From NCBI RefSeq assembly GCF_025628935.1, contig NZ_JAOTIS010000015.1, positions 1 through 55,362 of the forward strand: DNA of 55,362 nucleotides, given 5' to 3'. The notes below the pieces were generated by a model. That model was not told the origin of the DNA. It was given only the letters and a program-made list of their open reading frames with translations, and did no database searches. Below are positions 1 to 7,844 of the stretch, in pieces (the first letter of the stretch is position 1; each line of letters opens with the position of its first letter). Position numbers and translations under genes: made by a program. Source of the stretch: Macrococcus capreoli. GTDB taxonomy: Bacteria > Bacillota > Bacilli > Staphylococcales > Staphylococcaceae.

Positions 1-88
1 GTAATAACAATATGTTATTATTTGAAGTATTAGTAATTAAGCTATATCATGATGGCGTAAGCATAATATCCTTAAGGAGTGAACATAC

Positions 89-616
89 ATGTTCTTATTA
101 AAATTTACAAGTGAACATCACATTAAAAACATCGGTATATTCGACAGTGAAGAAAAGTTAATTCAATGGGTAGAAGCTTTACCTTTCATTACAAAGATTG
201 ATGACTATGATTATGAAATACAGTACAAAGATTTCCCACCGTACTATGAACATACTGTAGGAGATGTAACATACCCATTAACAAACCTTACATTTTTAGG
301 TGATATTGAAATCGACTGGGAAGAGATTCCGGATATGACAAAACCGGGACTTGCTGATGGTGTAACTTTAGTAGATAACTATCACTTCGAAAATCACGAA
401 TTAAAGCAATACATTGAAGACCGTGAAAATTTATTTAATGAATTAAAAACTTACTTTACTGAGAAAAACTTAGCATATACTGTATCTGGTACAGGTTCTG
501 AAGATGGCACTTACTTCTCAGTAGAAGATCATTTCTTCGCACACCTTGATCCTAGCACAGTTGAAGAACGTAAAAACTATGACTCTATTGAAGCTTTTGT
601 AGAAGCGTACAACTAA
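89..616 (+). CDS. Hypothetical acidic cytosolic protein
   Basis: I do not recognise a function for this 175-aa protein. It is acidic, rich in Asp, Glu, Tyr and Phe, and has no signal peptide, membrane segment or known catalytic motif. The start is supported by the ribosome-binding site AAGGAG about 10 bases upstream. Codon use matches the neighbouring genes. It stands alone and ends at a hairpin terminator shared with the convergent DUF1349 gene. That it is a real protein is fairly sure; its role is unknown. Confidence 0.8.
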   Translation: MFLLKFTSEHHIKNIGIFDSEEKLIQWVEALPFITKIDDYDYEIQYKDFPPYYEHTVGDVTYPLTNLTFLGDIEIDWEEIPDMTKPGLADGVTLVDNYHFENHELKQYIEDRENLFNELKTYFTEKNLAYTVSGTGSEDGTYFSVEDHFFAHLDPSTVEERKNYDSIEAFVEAYN

Positions 617-623
617 ATACACA

Positions 624-673
624 ATAAGCGCCCTATCCCTGATAATAATTATAGTGATAAGGCGCTTTATTTA
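624..673. terminator. Bidirectional terminator
   Basis: An AAGCGCC arm pairs with a GGCGCTT arm, with A/T-rich runs on both sides. It sits between two convergent genes and can serve both. Confidence 0.7.
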
Positions 674-1255
674 TTTATGGGCTTCCCACTGACAAGGCCC
701 GATATTCATTTCAGTAAATACCGCTTCAAATGAAGAATCTTCAGGAGAACATGCATAGATACCAAACTTAATAGTACCTTCTCCATGGTTAAGATGCGCA
801 ATTCTCATTTGTTTATAAGTAACGCCATCTTCTGAATACTCGATACAGTAATCACTTTCGCGACGGCTCAAGCGATACCACATAGATTTGATAGCACTAT
901 CAATATCAAACGATGCCCAGTCTGAATAACCATCATTCGTAACCACGCTACCTAATCGTTGAAATGACTCATTCTCATACTCAATAGAAGCTTTCAACCA
1001 ATTATCGCTATTCAGATATATAACAATACCGCACTGATCAAAGCGACGTTTCGTATCAAAGGATGTTTTTACTGTAAATGAAAAGTATTCTTCATCCGTT
1101 GTCATTTGAAGTACGGGTGCATTGTCATTTTGGAAGCCATAATAAGTGCGTTGCCATAGATCTGTGTTAGGCACTGTCGTAATTTGTATACATTCATCTG
1201 TTATCTCGTAAACTTTAGGAGCTCTTGTCCATTCTAAATTATTAAAAGTCGTCAT
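671..1255 (-). CDS. DUF1349 family (concanavalin A-like) protein
   Basis: This protein of about 194 aa resembles the DUF1349/COG3506 family, beta-sandwich proteins of the concanavalin A-like lectin/glucanase fold. Visible family features are the 'DQCGIVIYLNSDNWLKASIEYE' type segment (here near residues 73-94) and 'GSVVTNDGYSDWA'. I chose the ATG at 1255 because AAGGAGAT precedes it; an ATG at 1285 in the same frame has no such site. It lies about 45 bp downstream of a TetR-type repressor on the same strand, so the two probably form an operon divergent from the CocE-type hydrolase. Substrate is unknown; a carbohydrate-related role is inference from the fold. Confidence 0.8.
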   Translation of the reverse strand: MTTFNNLEWTRAPKVYEITDECIQITTVPNTDLWQRTYYGFQNDNAPVLQMTTDEEYFSFTVKTSFDTKRRFDQCGIVIYLNSDNWLKASIEYENESFQRLGSVVTNDGYSDWASFDIDSAIKSMWYRLSRRESDYCIEYSEDGVTYKQMRIAHLNHGEGTIKFGIYACSPEDSSFEAVFTEMNIGPCQWEAHK

Positions 1256-1300
1256 TATTATCTCCTTATTTCCTATTACACACATTTTCGTCCGTTTTTA

Positions 1301-1876
1301 TCACTCTATTTCCTCGGCAATAATCTGTGCAGGACCTTGTGTCACAATTTTATAAAAGTGTTCGATTAAATCTTCACTTGATATCTTATTAGTATCTAAT
1401 ATCCAATATTTAATCAAAGCAATACCTGCTCCTGTAATATAGCTCATAAAGTAATCAAAAGGTATACCACCGATAGTTTCTTTGCGCTTCATAAATTTAT
1501 TTAAATGTTCATTCAATAATAAATAGAGTTTTCTCTCAATACCACTATCTTTATCAAGCATAAACATCATTTTGTAAAACGTCATGTCTTCATCGATATG
1601 ATTGATTAACGATTTCATCACATCATAAACAGTATATGCGTTAGAACGATCTACATCTTCTATTTCATTTCGAATCTTATCAATATACTCATCTTCTAGT
1701 TTATCCAGTAAATCAAATTTATCTAAATAATGTGCATAAAACGTACTTCGATTCACATCAGCTAAATCCGATATACCTTGCACAGTAATCGATTCAAAAC
1801 TTTGCTTATCCAATAAAGCAATAAATGCTTCTTTTATTACCTTTTGTGATTTACTTACTCTTCGATCTTGTTTCAT
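1301..1876 (-). CDS. TetR/AcrR family transcriptional regulator
   Basis: This 191-aa protein has an N-terminal TetR_N helix-turn-helix at about residues 8-55 ('FESITVQGISDLADVNRSTFYAHYLDKFDLL'), the typical TetR signature. The helical C-terminal half (DUF6507/TetR_C-like) would bind a ligand. The start has GAGGTG upstream. It is divergent from the CocE-type hydrolase at 2036 and followed by the DUF1349 gene. In TetR systems the repressor usually controls its own operon and the divergent gene, so control of the hydrolase is likely (inference). The ligand cannot be told from sequence. Confidence 0.9.
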   Translation of the reverse strand: MKQDRRVSKSQKVIKEAFIALLDKQSFESITVQGISDLADVNRSTFYAHYLDKFDLLDKLEDEYIDKIRNEIEDVDRSNAYTVYDVMKSLINHIDEDMTFYKMMFMLDKDSGIERKLYLLLNEHLNKFMKRKETIGGIPFDYFMSYITGAGIALIKYWILDTNKISSEDLIEHFYKIVTQGPAQIIAEEIE

Positions 1877-2035
1877 TTATAATACACCTCTATTTAAATC
1901 ACTTTTAGTTATTTATACCACAATTTTAGTTAATGTGTTGGAAAACCGCCAACCTTAAGTGTATTGATGATTGTAGCTATCTCTAAACGGGGCTAGTATA
2001 GGTGTATATTCAAAACACGAAAGGAAATGATTATT
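1877..2035. promoter_or_regulatory. Divergent tetR / cocE control region
   Basis: The 159-bp space holds TTTTAGTTA twice (1903-1911 and 1924-1932) with a 21-bp period, two turns of the helix on the same face. This is a candidate operator. A rightward promoter candidate is TTGTAG (1971-1976), 17 bp, TAGTAT (1994-1999). The ribosome-binding site of the hydrolase is AAGGAA at 2021-2026. Confidence 0.4.
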
Positions 2036-3712
2036 ATGAACAACACATTAATGGGCAATCCAAAATTAACAGTAACAGACAAAGACACACTAAAAACAGG
2101 GATTAATCATATTGTAGTAGATAGCGTACAATATGGATACCAAGAAATGATTATGGAAAAAGACGTAGAAGTAACAATGCAGGATGGTGAAATTCTATAC
2201 GTAAATGTCTTCCGACCAAACAAACCTGGCAAATTCCCAGTTGTTATGTCAGCAGATACTTACGGTAAAGATAACAAACCAAAAATTACTAATATGGGGC
2301 CAATGTGGCCAACACTTGGACCAATTCCAACATCAAGTTTCACTCCTGAGGAATCTCCTGATCCAGGTTTCTGGGTACCAAACGATTATGTTATCGTGAA
2401 AGTAGGTTTACGTGGTAGTTCAAAATCTTTAGGTGCATTAAAACCTTGGGGATTAGATGAAGCGAGAGATTATGCACAAGTAATTGAGTGGGCAGGTACA
2501 CAAGAATGGAGTAATGGCAAGGTAGGAACGAATGGCGTTTCTTATTTAGCTGTAACACAATGGTGGGTTGCTTCATTACAACCAAAACATTTAAAAGCGA
2601 TGATACCATGGGAAGGTTTAAACGACATGTATCGCGAGGTAGCGTTTCACGGTGGCATTCCTGACACTGGTTTCTTTAGATTCTGGTATCAAGGATTAGT
2701 TACAAGATGGCCAGACAATAAACAAATAGAAAATTTAGTTGAACTTCAAAATAATCATACATTGCTTGATGATTATTGGAGAGGTAAGCAAGCTAACTTA
2801 AAAGACATCCAGGTTCCTATTCTTGCTTGTGCAAGTTGGTCAACACAAGGTCTTCATAATCGTGGTAGTTTCGAAGGATTTAAACAAGCAGGGTCAAAAC
2901 AAAAATGGTTATACATTCATGGTCGTAAAGAGTGGGAAACATACTACACGCGTGAAGCATTAGAAATGCAAAAAGCATTCTTTGACCACTTCTTAAAAGA
3001 TATAGATAACGATTGGGAAGAAACACCAACTGTTACATATGAATTAAGAGATAAATTCTATAAAGGTACACGTAAAACTGCCACTAGCTGGCCATTACCA
3101 GATACAAAAGCAACACCTTATTATTTAGATGCGAAAACATTAAAAATGACAGATACTCTTAGTGATGAACAGGAAAGTATTTCATATGATACATCATCTG
3201 AAAACGATGAAGTACGATTCACAAAAGTATTTGAACAAGATACTGAACTTACTGGTAATATGAAGTTAAAATTATGGGTATCCGCAGATAATGAAGATAT
3301 GGATTTATTTGCTGGCATTAAGAAATTAGATAAAAATGGTAACGAATTGTACTTCCCTGACTTCAACCATATTGAAAATGGTCAAGTTGCGACAGGTTGG
3401 TTACGTGTATCACATCGTGAACTAGACGAAACTAAATCAACACCATTACAACCATGGCATAAACACGAACGTCAACTTAAACTTTCACCTAGTGAAATTG
3501 TAGCTGTTGAAATTGAATTATTACCATCTGGTACATTCTTTAAAGCTGGCGAAAGCATTCAAGTCGTTGTGAAAGCTAGTGAGATTGTTAAAGGTAACAG
3601 TTCATTCGGCCTTAAAACAAGATACGAACATGCAGAAACAATTAATAGTGGCAAACATACAATTTACACAGGTGGACAATATGATAGTCATTTATTAGTT
3701 CCTTTAATTTAG
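2036..3712 (+). CDS. CocE/NonD family alpha/beta hydrolase
   Basis: This serine hydrolase of about 558 aa belongs to the X-Pro dipeptidyl-peptidase (S15)/CocE group. The N-terminal alpha/beta-hydrolase domain has the nucleophile motif G-x-S-Y ('TNGVSYLAVTQWW', Ser about 169). The C-terminal 200 residues are the jelly-roll X-Pro_dipeptidyl C domain, which ends near 'HLLVPLI'. There is no signal peptide. The start at 2036 is preferred because AAGGAA lies 9 bases upstream; the in-frame ATG at 2027 abuts that site. It is probably an esterase or acylase acting on an unidentified ester or amide, regulated by the divergent TetR protein (inference). Confidence 0.9.
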   Translation: MNNTLMGNPKLTVTDKDTLKTGINHIVVDSVQYGYQEMIMEKDVEVTMQDGEILYVNVFRPNKPGKFPVVMSADTYGKDNKPKITNMGPMWPTLGPIPTSSFTPEESPDPGFWVPNDYVIVKVGLRGSSKSLGALKPWGLDEARDYAQVIEWAGTQEWSNGKVGTNGVSYLAVTQWWVASLQPKHLKAMIPWEGLNDMYREVAFHGGIPDTGFFRFWYQGLVTRWPDNKQIENLVELQNNHTLLDDYWRGKQANLKDIQVPILACASWSTQGLHNRGSFEGFKQAGSKQKWLYIHGRKEWETYYTREALEMQKAFFDHFLKDIDNDWEETPTVTYELRDKFYKGTRKTATSWPLPDTKATPYYLDAKTLKMTDTLSDEQESISYDTSSENDEVRFTKVFEQDTELTGNMKLKLWVSADNEDMDLFAGIKKLDKNGNELYFPDFNHIENGQVATGWLRVSHRELDETKSTPLQPWHKHERQLKLSPSEIVAVEIELLPSGTFFKAGESIQVVVKASEIVKGNSSFGLKTRYEHAETINSGKHTIYTGGQYDSHLLVPLI

Positions 3713-3717
3713 ATAAA

Positions 3718-3764
3718 ACAATAGCCTCAAGTTGAATAAATCAACTAGGGGCTATTGTTTCTTT
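3718..3764 (+). terminator. Terminator after the CocE-type hydrolase gene
   Basis: AACAATAGCCTC/AAGTTGA pairs with TCAACT/GGGGCTATTGTT and is followed by T-rich sequence. It can act in both directions between convergent genes. Confidence 0.85.
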
Positions 3765-3769
3765 AAAAA

Positions 3770-3961
3770 TCAGCTCTCCTTTCCATTCATATTCTGCATT
3801 GCTTTCATTGGATCATTCAAAGTAATCATCGCAATCATTTGTGCAATCGTCTCAGGTGATTCCTGTCTACCATTGTTGTAATACTCCAATATTAGCAAAT
3901 GTAATGCATAATCTCCTTGTTTAACAAGTAATATATGAAACAATAATGTGTGCAGGTTCAT
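3770..3961 (-). CDS. Possible small hypothetical protein
   Basis: A reading frame of about 63 codons directly follows the PAP2 gene. The predicted product has a hydrophobic N-terminal third and an acidic/polar C-terminal part ('ESPETIAQMIAMITLNDP'). Codon use looks protein-like, but no clear ribosome-binding site precedes the ATG at 3961 (a TTG at 3970 is the only other option). I do not recognise it. It could be the third gene of the COG4705-PAP2 operon, or a remnant. Confidence 0.3.
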   Translation of the reverse strand: MNLHTLLFHILLVKQGDYALHLLILEYYNNGRQESPETIAQMIAMITLNDPMKAMQNMNGKES

Positions 3962-3974
3962 CAGTAACAATTTT

Positions 3975-4682
3975 TTATTTCATTAAATTTAACTTTTTAT
4001 TATTTTTTATCATTTTATTTCCAACCGGTTCAAATATTTTCTCATACATCACCATACAGAACATTATCCAGAACACACTGAAAGCAACACCACCGATAAC
4101 ATCTGTTAAAAAGTGTGCATGAAAGTACAGTCTGCTTATTAAAATACTCCACCAACATATAAGTACTAAAACATTTGCAAAAAATTGTTGAGATAACTTC
4201 TGCAACCTTGGAATTAAGATAATTAATACTATCAAAGCAAACAAGGTACTTGAAAGCGAATGTCCACTGGGAAATGAAAATCCTGTATCCTGTAAAAGAT
4301 GATCATACGGTCTCGGTCTATTAAACAACTTTTTTAAAAAGATTCCTAATATTCCACCTGAGGCTACTACGGTAATTAACCATATACTGAAGATGTAATA
4401 ATGTTTACGAATAAAGTAAACTGCAGTTACTAATGTCATAACAACTACAGACAATACATCAAAATATTTTGCAAAAATCGTAAAATAACTCGTTATAAAT
4501 CCACCTGAAAAATTCATTTGTGGTTCTCCAAAATGCGTCATCCACCAATTAAATGTTGATAAATCCATTTGATGTACCCATTTTATCTTTAATTCTAACC
4601 CTAAGGATATAAATAAAAATATACTTAAGAAAAATACTGAAATTATAATGATATACCTTTTTGAATAACGATAATCTGTCAT
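3975..4682 (-). CDS. PAP2 family phosphatase
   Basis: This 235-aa membrane protein has the three phosphatidic acid phosphatase type 2 motifs in order: K-x6-R-P ('KKLFNRPRP'), PSGH ('SFPSGHS') and S-R-x5-H-x3-D ('SRLYFHAHFLTDV'). It has about six hydrophobic segments. Enzymes of this family remove phosphate from lipid phosphates such as phosphatidic acid or undecaprenyl pyrophosphate at the membrane. It follows the COG4705 gene closely on the same strand and probably shares its promoter. A role in envelope lipid recycling is inferred from family and context. Confidence 0.9.
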   Translation of the reverse strand: MTDYRYSKRYIIIISVFFLSIFLFISLGLELKIKWVHQMDLSTFNWWMTHFGEPQMNFSGGFITSYFTIFAKYFDVLSVVVMTLVTAVYFIRKHYYIFSIWLITVVASGGILGIFLKKLFNRPRPYDHLLQDTGFSFPSGHSLSSTLFALIVLIILIPRLQKLSQQFFANVLVLICWWSILISRLYFHAHFLTDVIGGVAFSVFWIMFCMVMYEKIFEPVGNKMIKNNKKLNLMK

Positions 4683-4706
4683 GAAACAATCTCCTCCATA
4701 TAATTT

Positions 4707-5894
4707 TTAATTAAGCGAATGGATTACATCTTGAGATTGCTTCACTGCATTTGCAATTTTTGCTGTACTTGACTGGCTATCTCTCGCTGCTGATAATACA
4801 CCATCGATTGTAACATCCACTTGTGTCCATTGCTTACTATCTAAAGATCTGAGTTTCGGTTCTTGTTTATCCCAATCACGCTCTAATTGATCTGCTTTTT
4901 TATTTACAAGTTTAAAATCTTGTTTTTTCGCAGCATCATTTATAGCCAATTCTATCGTTGCAAATTGCTTCATTTCAGATTTGAAACTTACTTTATGATT
5001 GGCTTGATGAATACTGTGCATTCTCACAGTGTAACCACCAACACCTAATGCTAACGATACAGCAAGTACAATTATGGTCTGAAATAAAACACGTTTTTGT
5101 TGCTGAGAATTAATAGTTATCGTTGCTATATTTGTTGACTCTACTCTATCAATTTTTGAAGTAGCTAAATAGATGATGATACCCAAAATGGCTACTAAGA
5201 AAATAATACTTGTTATTGTCGTACCAAAGCCTAAACCGCCGTTTGTCTTCGGTTGAGATAATAAATCCCCTAGCGATGCACCTAGTGGACGAGTCAAAAT
5301 GTATGCCATCCAAAATGCTAATATACTATTTAATTTAAAATATTTATATGCTATATAAATGGCTGCGATAATTAACGTAACACCGATACCTGTATATAAA
5401 TATCCCAAGCCTAATTGTTCAGAATATAAATCTCCAACTGCAGTTCCTAATGCAAAAGTGAAAAGAATTGTTAACCAATAAAATATTTCTCTTTTTAATG
5501 TAAAGACTGAATGAATTGATAATGTTTTCTCACTGATATACCATAATAAAAATGTTAATCCTAATAATATTAAAAATACAATTGTACTAACTTCTAATGG
5601 AACACTTAGATTATCGGTTAAATTATCTGTCACTAACGTTCCGAATACACTTAGTAATACAACTGTTATCCAATAAATTAAAGGACGATAGCGGTTCGTC
5701 TTAAATTGAAATATTAAGGCTATTATTAAAGCGATACCCATAATCAAAGTTGTAACAGTTAAACCTAAACCGATATTAAAATTTATAAAGTCTGCAAATG
5801 TTTCTCCAACTGTCGTACATAAAATTTTAATAACCCAAAAAAATACTGTAATCTGAGGAACTTTATTCATCATTTTTTTCGTTTTTGTATCCAT
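4707..5894 (-). CDS. COG4705-type multi-spanning membrane protein
   Basis: This protein of about 395 aa has two repeats of the COG4705 type, each opening with 'VPQ.TVFFWVIKILCTTVGETFADF'-like or 'IFYWLTILFTFALGTAVGD' sequence. There are about 10-12 hydrophobic segments, and a charged C-terminal tail of about 100 residues after the last segment (near 285-305). The start at 5894 is chosen because GGAGATG lies 9 bases upstream; ATGs at 5909 and 5903 fit less well. The function is not established for the family. It sits between a PAP2 phosphatase and a two-component system and has an OmpR-type tandem site in front, so it is probably the system's target. Confidence 0.85.
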   Translation of the reverse strand: MDTKTKKMMNKVPQITVFFWVIKILCTTVGETFADFINFNIGLGLTVTTLIMGIALIIALIFQFKTNRYRPLIYWITVVLLSVFGTLVTDNLTDNLSVPLEVSTIVFLILLGLTFLLWYISEKTLSIHSVFTLKREIFYWLTILFTFALGTAVGDLYSEQLGLGYLYTGIGVTLIIAAIYIAYKYFKLNSILAFWMAYILTRPLGASLGDLLSQPKTNGGLGFGTTITSIIFLVAILGIIIYLATSKIDRVESTNIATITINSQQQKRVLFQTIIVLAVSLALGVGGYTVRMHSIHQANHKVSFKSEMKQFATIELAINDAAKKQDFKLVNKKADQLERDWDKQEPKLRSLDSKQWTQVDVTIDGVLSAARDSQSSTAKIANAVKQSQDVIHSLN

Positions 5895-5927
5895 TGTTTT
5901 CATCTCCATTGTTTATTCGTCGAAATA

Positions 5928-5960
5928 AATATAACAATAGAAACTGAAACGAAACTGAAA
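5928..5960 (-). promoter_or_regulatory. OmpR-type tandem operator and -10 box before the COG4705 gene
   Basis: On the minus strand TTTCAGTTTC occurs twice in tandem (5951-5960 and 5940-5949) with an 11-bp period. A -10-like TATATT (5928-5933) follows 6 bp later, with no good -35 box. This is the usual arrangement of an activator site for an OmpR/PhoB-family response regulator, and the neighbouring regulator at 7111-7779 is the obvious candidate. Confidence 0.6.
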
Positions 5961-5974
5961 AAAACAATATCAGT

Positions 5975-7114
5975 CTACAAAGTTAGAATGAATTTGGTTT
6001 GTTTATATTGTTCTGACTGTACTTCAATTGTCCCATTATATTGTTTTATAATTAATTTTAGTATATCTAAACCTAAACCTGAACCTTCTATTCCGGTATT
6101 CCCTCGGTAATAACGATCAAATATAAACGGGATTTGATCTTGTTGAATACCTATACCGTTATCAATAACTTCCAGAATTAAATGTTGTTCTTTAATCATA
6201 GCTTTCACTCTAATGTCTACTAACTGGCAGTTGTGTTTAATAGCGTTATCTAACAGAATAGTCATAATTTGTTTAATGTCATCTTCATTAACAGTGTAGA
6301 TAATTGATGCATCATAATTTCTCTCAATTTTCATTTGAAATAAGTTTTCGAATTGTTCGATCGTATAATCTAATATCGGAATAATATTAACTGCAACTCT
6401 ATCTATTTTGGAAGAGATATTTAAAGTTTTAGAGATTAATGATTGTATATACTGAATTTCCTGTTTCATTTTAGATATCGATTGTAAGCTCTTATCTGTA
6501 AGATTTGGTTCTAGCGCCTTAATATAATCTATACCAAGTGATACTGAAGCGATTGGCGTCTTCATTTCATGTGTAGTGTTTTGAAGAAATGTTTGATGTG
6601 ATCGTAACATTTCTTCATACGCTCTTATCGGTTTAATTGCAAGATAATAAGCAGCTCCGACTATAAATAATAGTGTAAACAACATTAGAAATAACATTAA
6701 ATTATATAATAAATCTTTTGTTTCCTCATAATCGGATACATCAGTAATGCTATATATCGTTTTCTGATCCATTCTATCTTTAATGATATAAAAAATACCA
6801 GAAGTTCCTTCATATTTGTAGGATTTACTATTTTTCATTCTTTCTAATATTTTTGAAATTGTGGCGTATGATAATTTTGAATGATTTTCAATATGACCTT
6901 TTGATTGGATAATATAATATCTACCTTTATTAATGCTTTCTTTTGATTGTATATCTACCTTCAAATCTTTTAAATTTTGTTCAGAAGTTTCTTTAATCTC
7001 AGTATTTACTTGATTATTATAGATAAATATTAAACTACCATATAAAACAAACATAATAGCAGTGAGCAAGAGTGTGTATCGTATGAAAGCATCCCTAAAT
7101 TGATATGACTTCAT
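5975..7114 (-). CDS. Sensor histidine kinase
   Basis: This 379-aa kinase has a transmembrane helix at about 13-33, an extracytoplasmic sensor region (about 34-136) and a second helix at about 137-160. The HisKA domain has H182 in 'HEMKTPIAS', and the HATPase_c domain shows the N box ('ILLDNAIKHN'), G1 ('DNGIGI') and G2 ('GSGLGLDIL'). Its start overlaps the stop of the response regulator by 4 bases (ATGA), so the two are translationally coupled. The signal is unknown. Adjacent COG4705 and PAP2 genes suggest an envelope stress or lipid cue (inference). Confidence 0.95.
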   Translation of the reverse strand: MKSYQFRDAFIRYTLLLTAIMFVLYGSLIFIYNNQVNTEIKETSEQNLKDLKVDIQSKESINKGRYYIIQSKGHIENHSKLSYATISKILERMKNSKSYKYEGTSGIFYIIKDRMDQKTIYSITDVSDYEETKDLLYNLMLFLMLFTLLFIVGAAYYLAIKPIRAYEEMLRSHQTFLQNTTHEMKTPIASVSLGIDYIKALEPNLTDKSLQSISKMKQEIQYIQSLISKTLNISSKIDRVAVNIIPILDYTIEQFENLFQMKIERNYDASIIYTVNEDDIKQIMTILLDNAIKHNCQLVDIRVKAMIKEQHLILEVIDNGIGIQQDQIPFIFDRYYRGNTGIEGSGLGLDILKLIIKQYNGTIEVQSEQYKQTKFILTL

Positions 7115-7779
7115 TGCATCACTTCCAACTTATATCCCACTCCACGGATGTTTTTTACTTTTACATTGGCATGAACCGCTACCAACTTCTTCTTTAATAA
7201 TCGTATAAGTGCGTCAATATTATTATCTCCTACTATTTGATCTATGCTCCAAATTTTTTCTAGAATCATTTCGCGTGAAACAATTTGATTTAAAAATAAT
7301 AATTCTAATAATTGGTATTCTTTTTGTGTTAAATTTATTATAGATTCTTCAATTAAAAATTCATGTTTTATTATATCTAAAGTTATATTGCCAATTGATT
7401 TAGTATTATTTCCTAGCGCTTGATATCGTTTTACTACTGATATCATCCTCGCCTCTAGCTCGTCCATATCGAATGGTTTTGTTAAATAATCATCCGCCCC
7501 TGTAGTTAATCCTTCAACTTTATCAGATACTTCAGATTTTGCAGTCAGCATAATGACAGGAAGCTGAATATTTTGTGCACGTAACTTTTTAATAACTTCA
7601 ATACCAGTGGTGGATGGTAACATCCAATCTAGTAATAAAATATCATAACCACCCGTTTGACAATAGAAGTCAACATCGATACCATCTTTTAACCACTCAA
7701 CATAATATTTTTTTAAAGTTAAAATATCCTTTAGAAATCCACCTAATGTTTCATTATCTTCAATTAATAGGACTTTCAT
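7111..7779 (-). CDS. OmpR/PhoB family response regulator
   Basis: This 222-aa regulator has a receiver domain (about 1-115) with the acidic pair E7/D8, phospho-acceptor D51 in 'LLLDWMLPS' and the conserved Lys in 'LTKPFD'. A winged-helix Trans_reg_C domain (about 125-220) follows, with 'LTQKEYQLLELLFLN' and 'VKNIRGVGYKLE'. It is the first gene of the two-component operon. The 11-bp-period repeat at 5940-5960 is the type of site this family binds. Confidence 0.95.
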   Translation of the reverse strand: MKVLLIEDNETLGGFLKDILTLKKYYVEWLKDGIDVDFYCQTGGYDILLLDWMLPSTTGIEVIKKLRAQNIQLPVIMLTAKSEVSDKVEGLTTGADDYLTKPFDMDELEARMISVVKRYQALGNNTKSIGNITLDIIKHEFLIEESIINLTQKEYQLLELLFLNQIVSREMILEKIWSIDQIVGDNNIDALIRLLKKKLVAVHANVKVKNIRGVGYKLEVMQ

Positions 7780-7844
7780 CTCTTCACTGCTCCCCGAGTT
7801 ATATTAATTTTATTATAAAGAGGATTGACACTTCATCATAGTCC

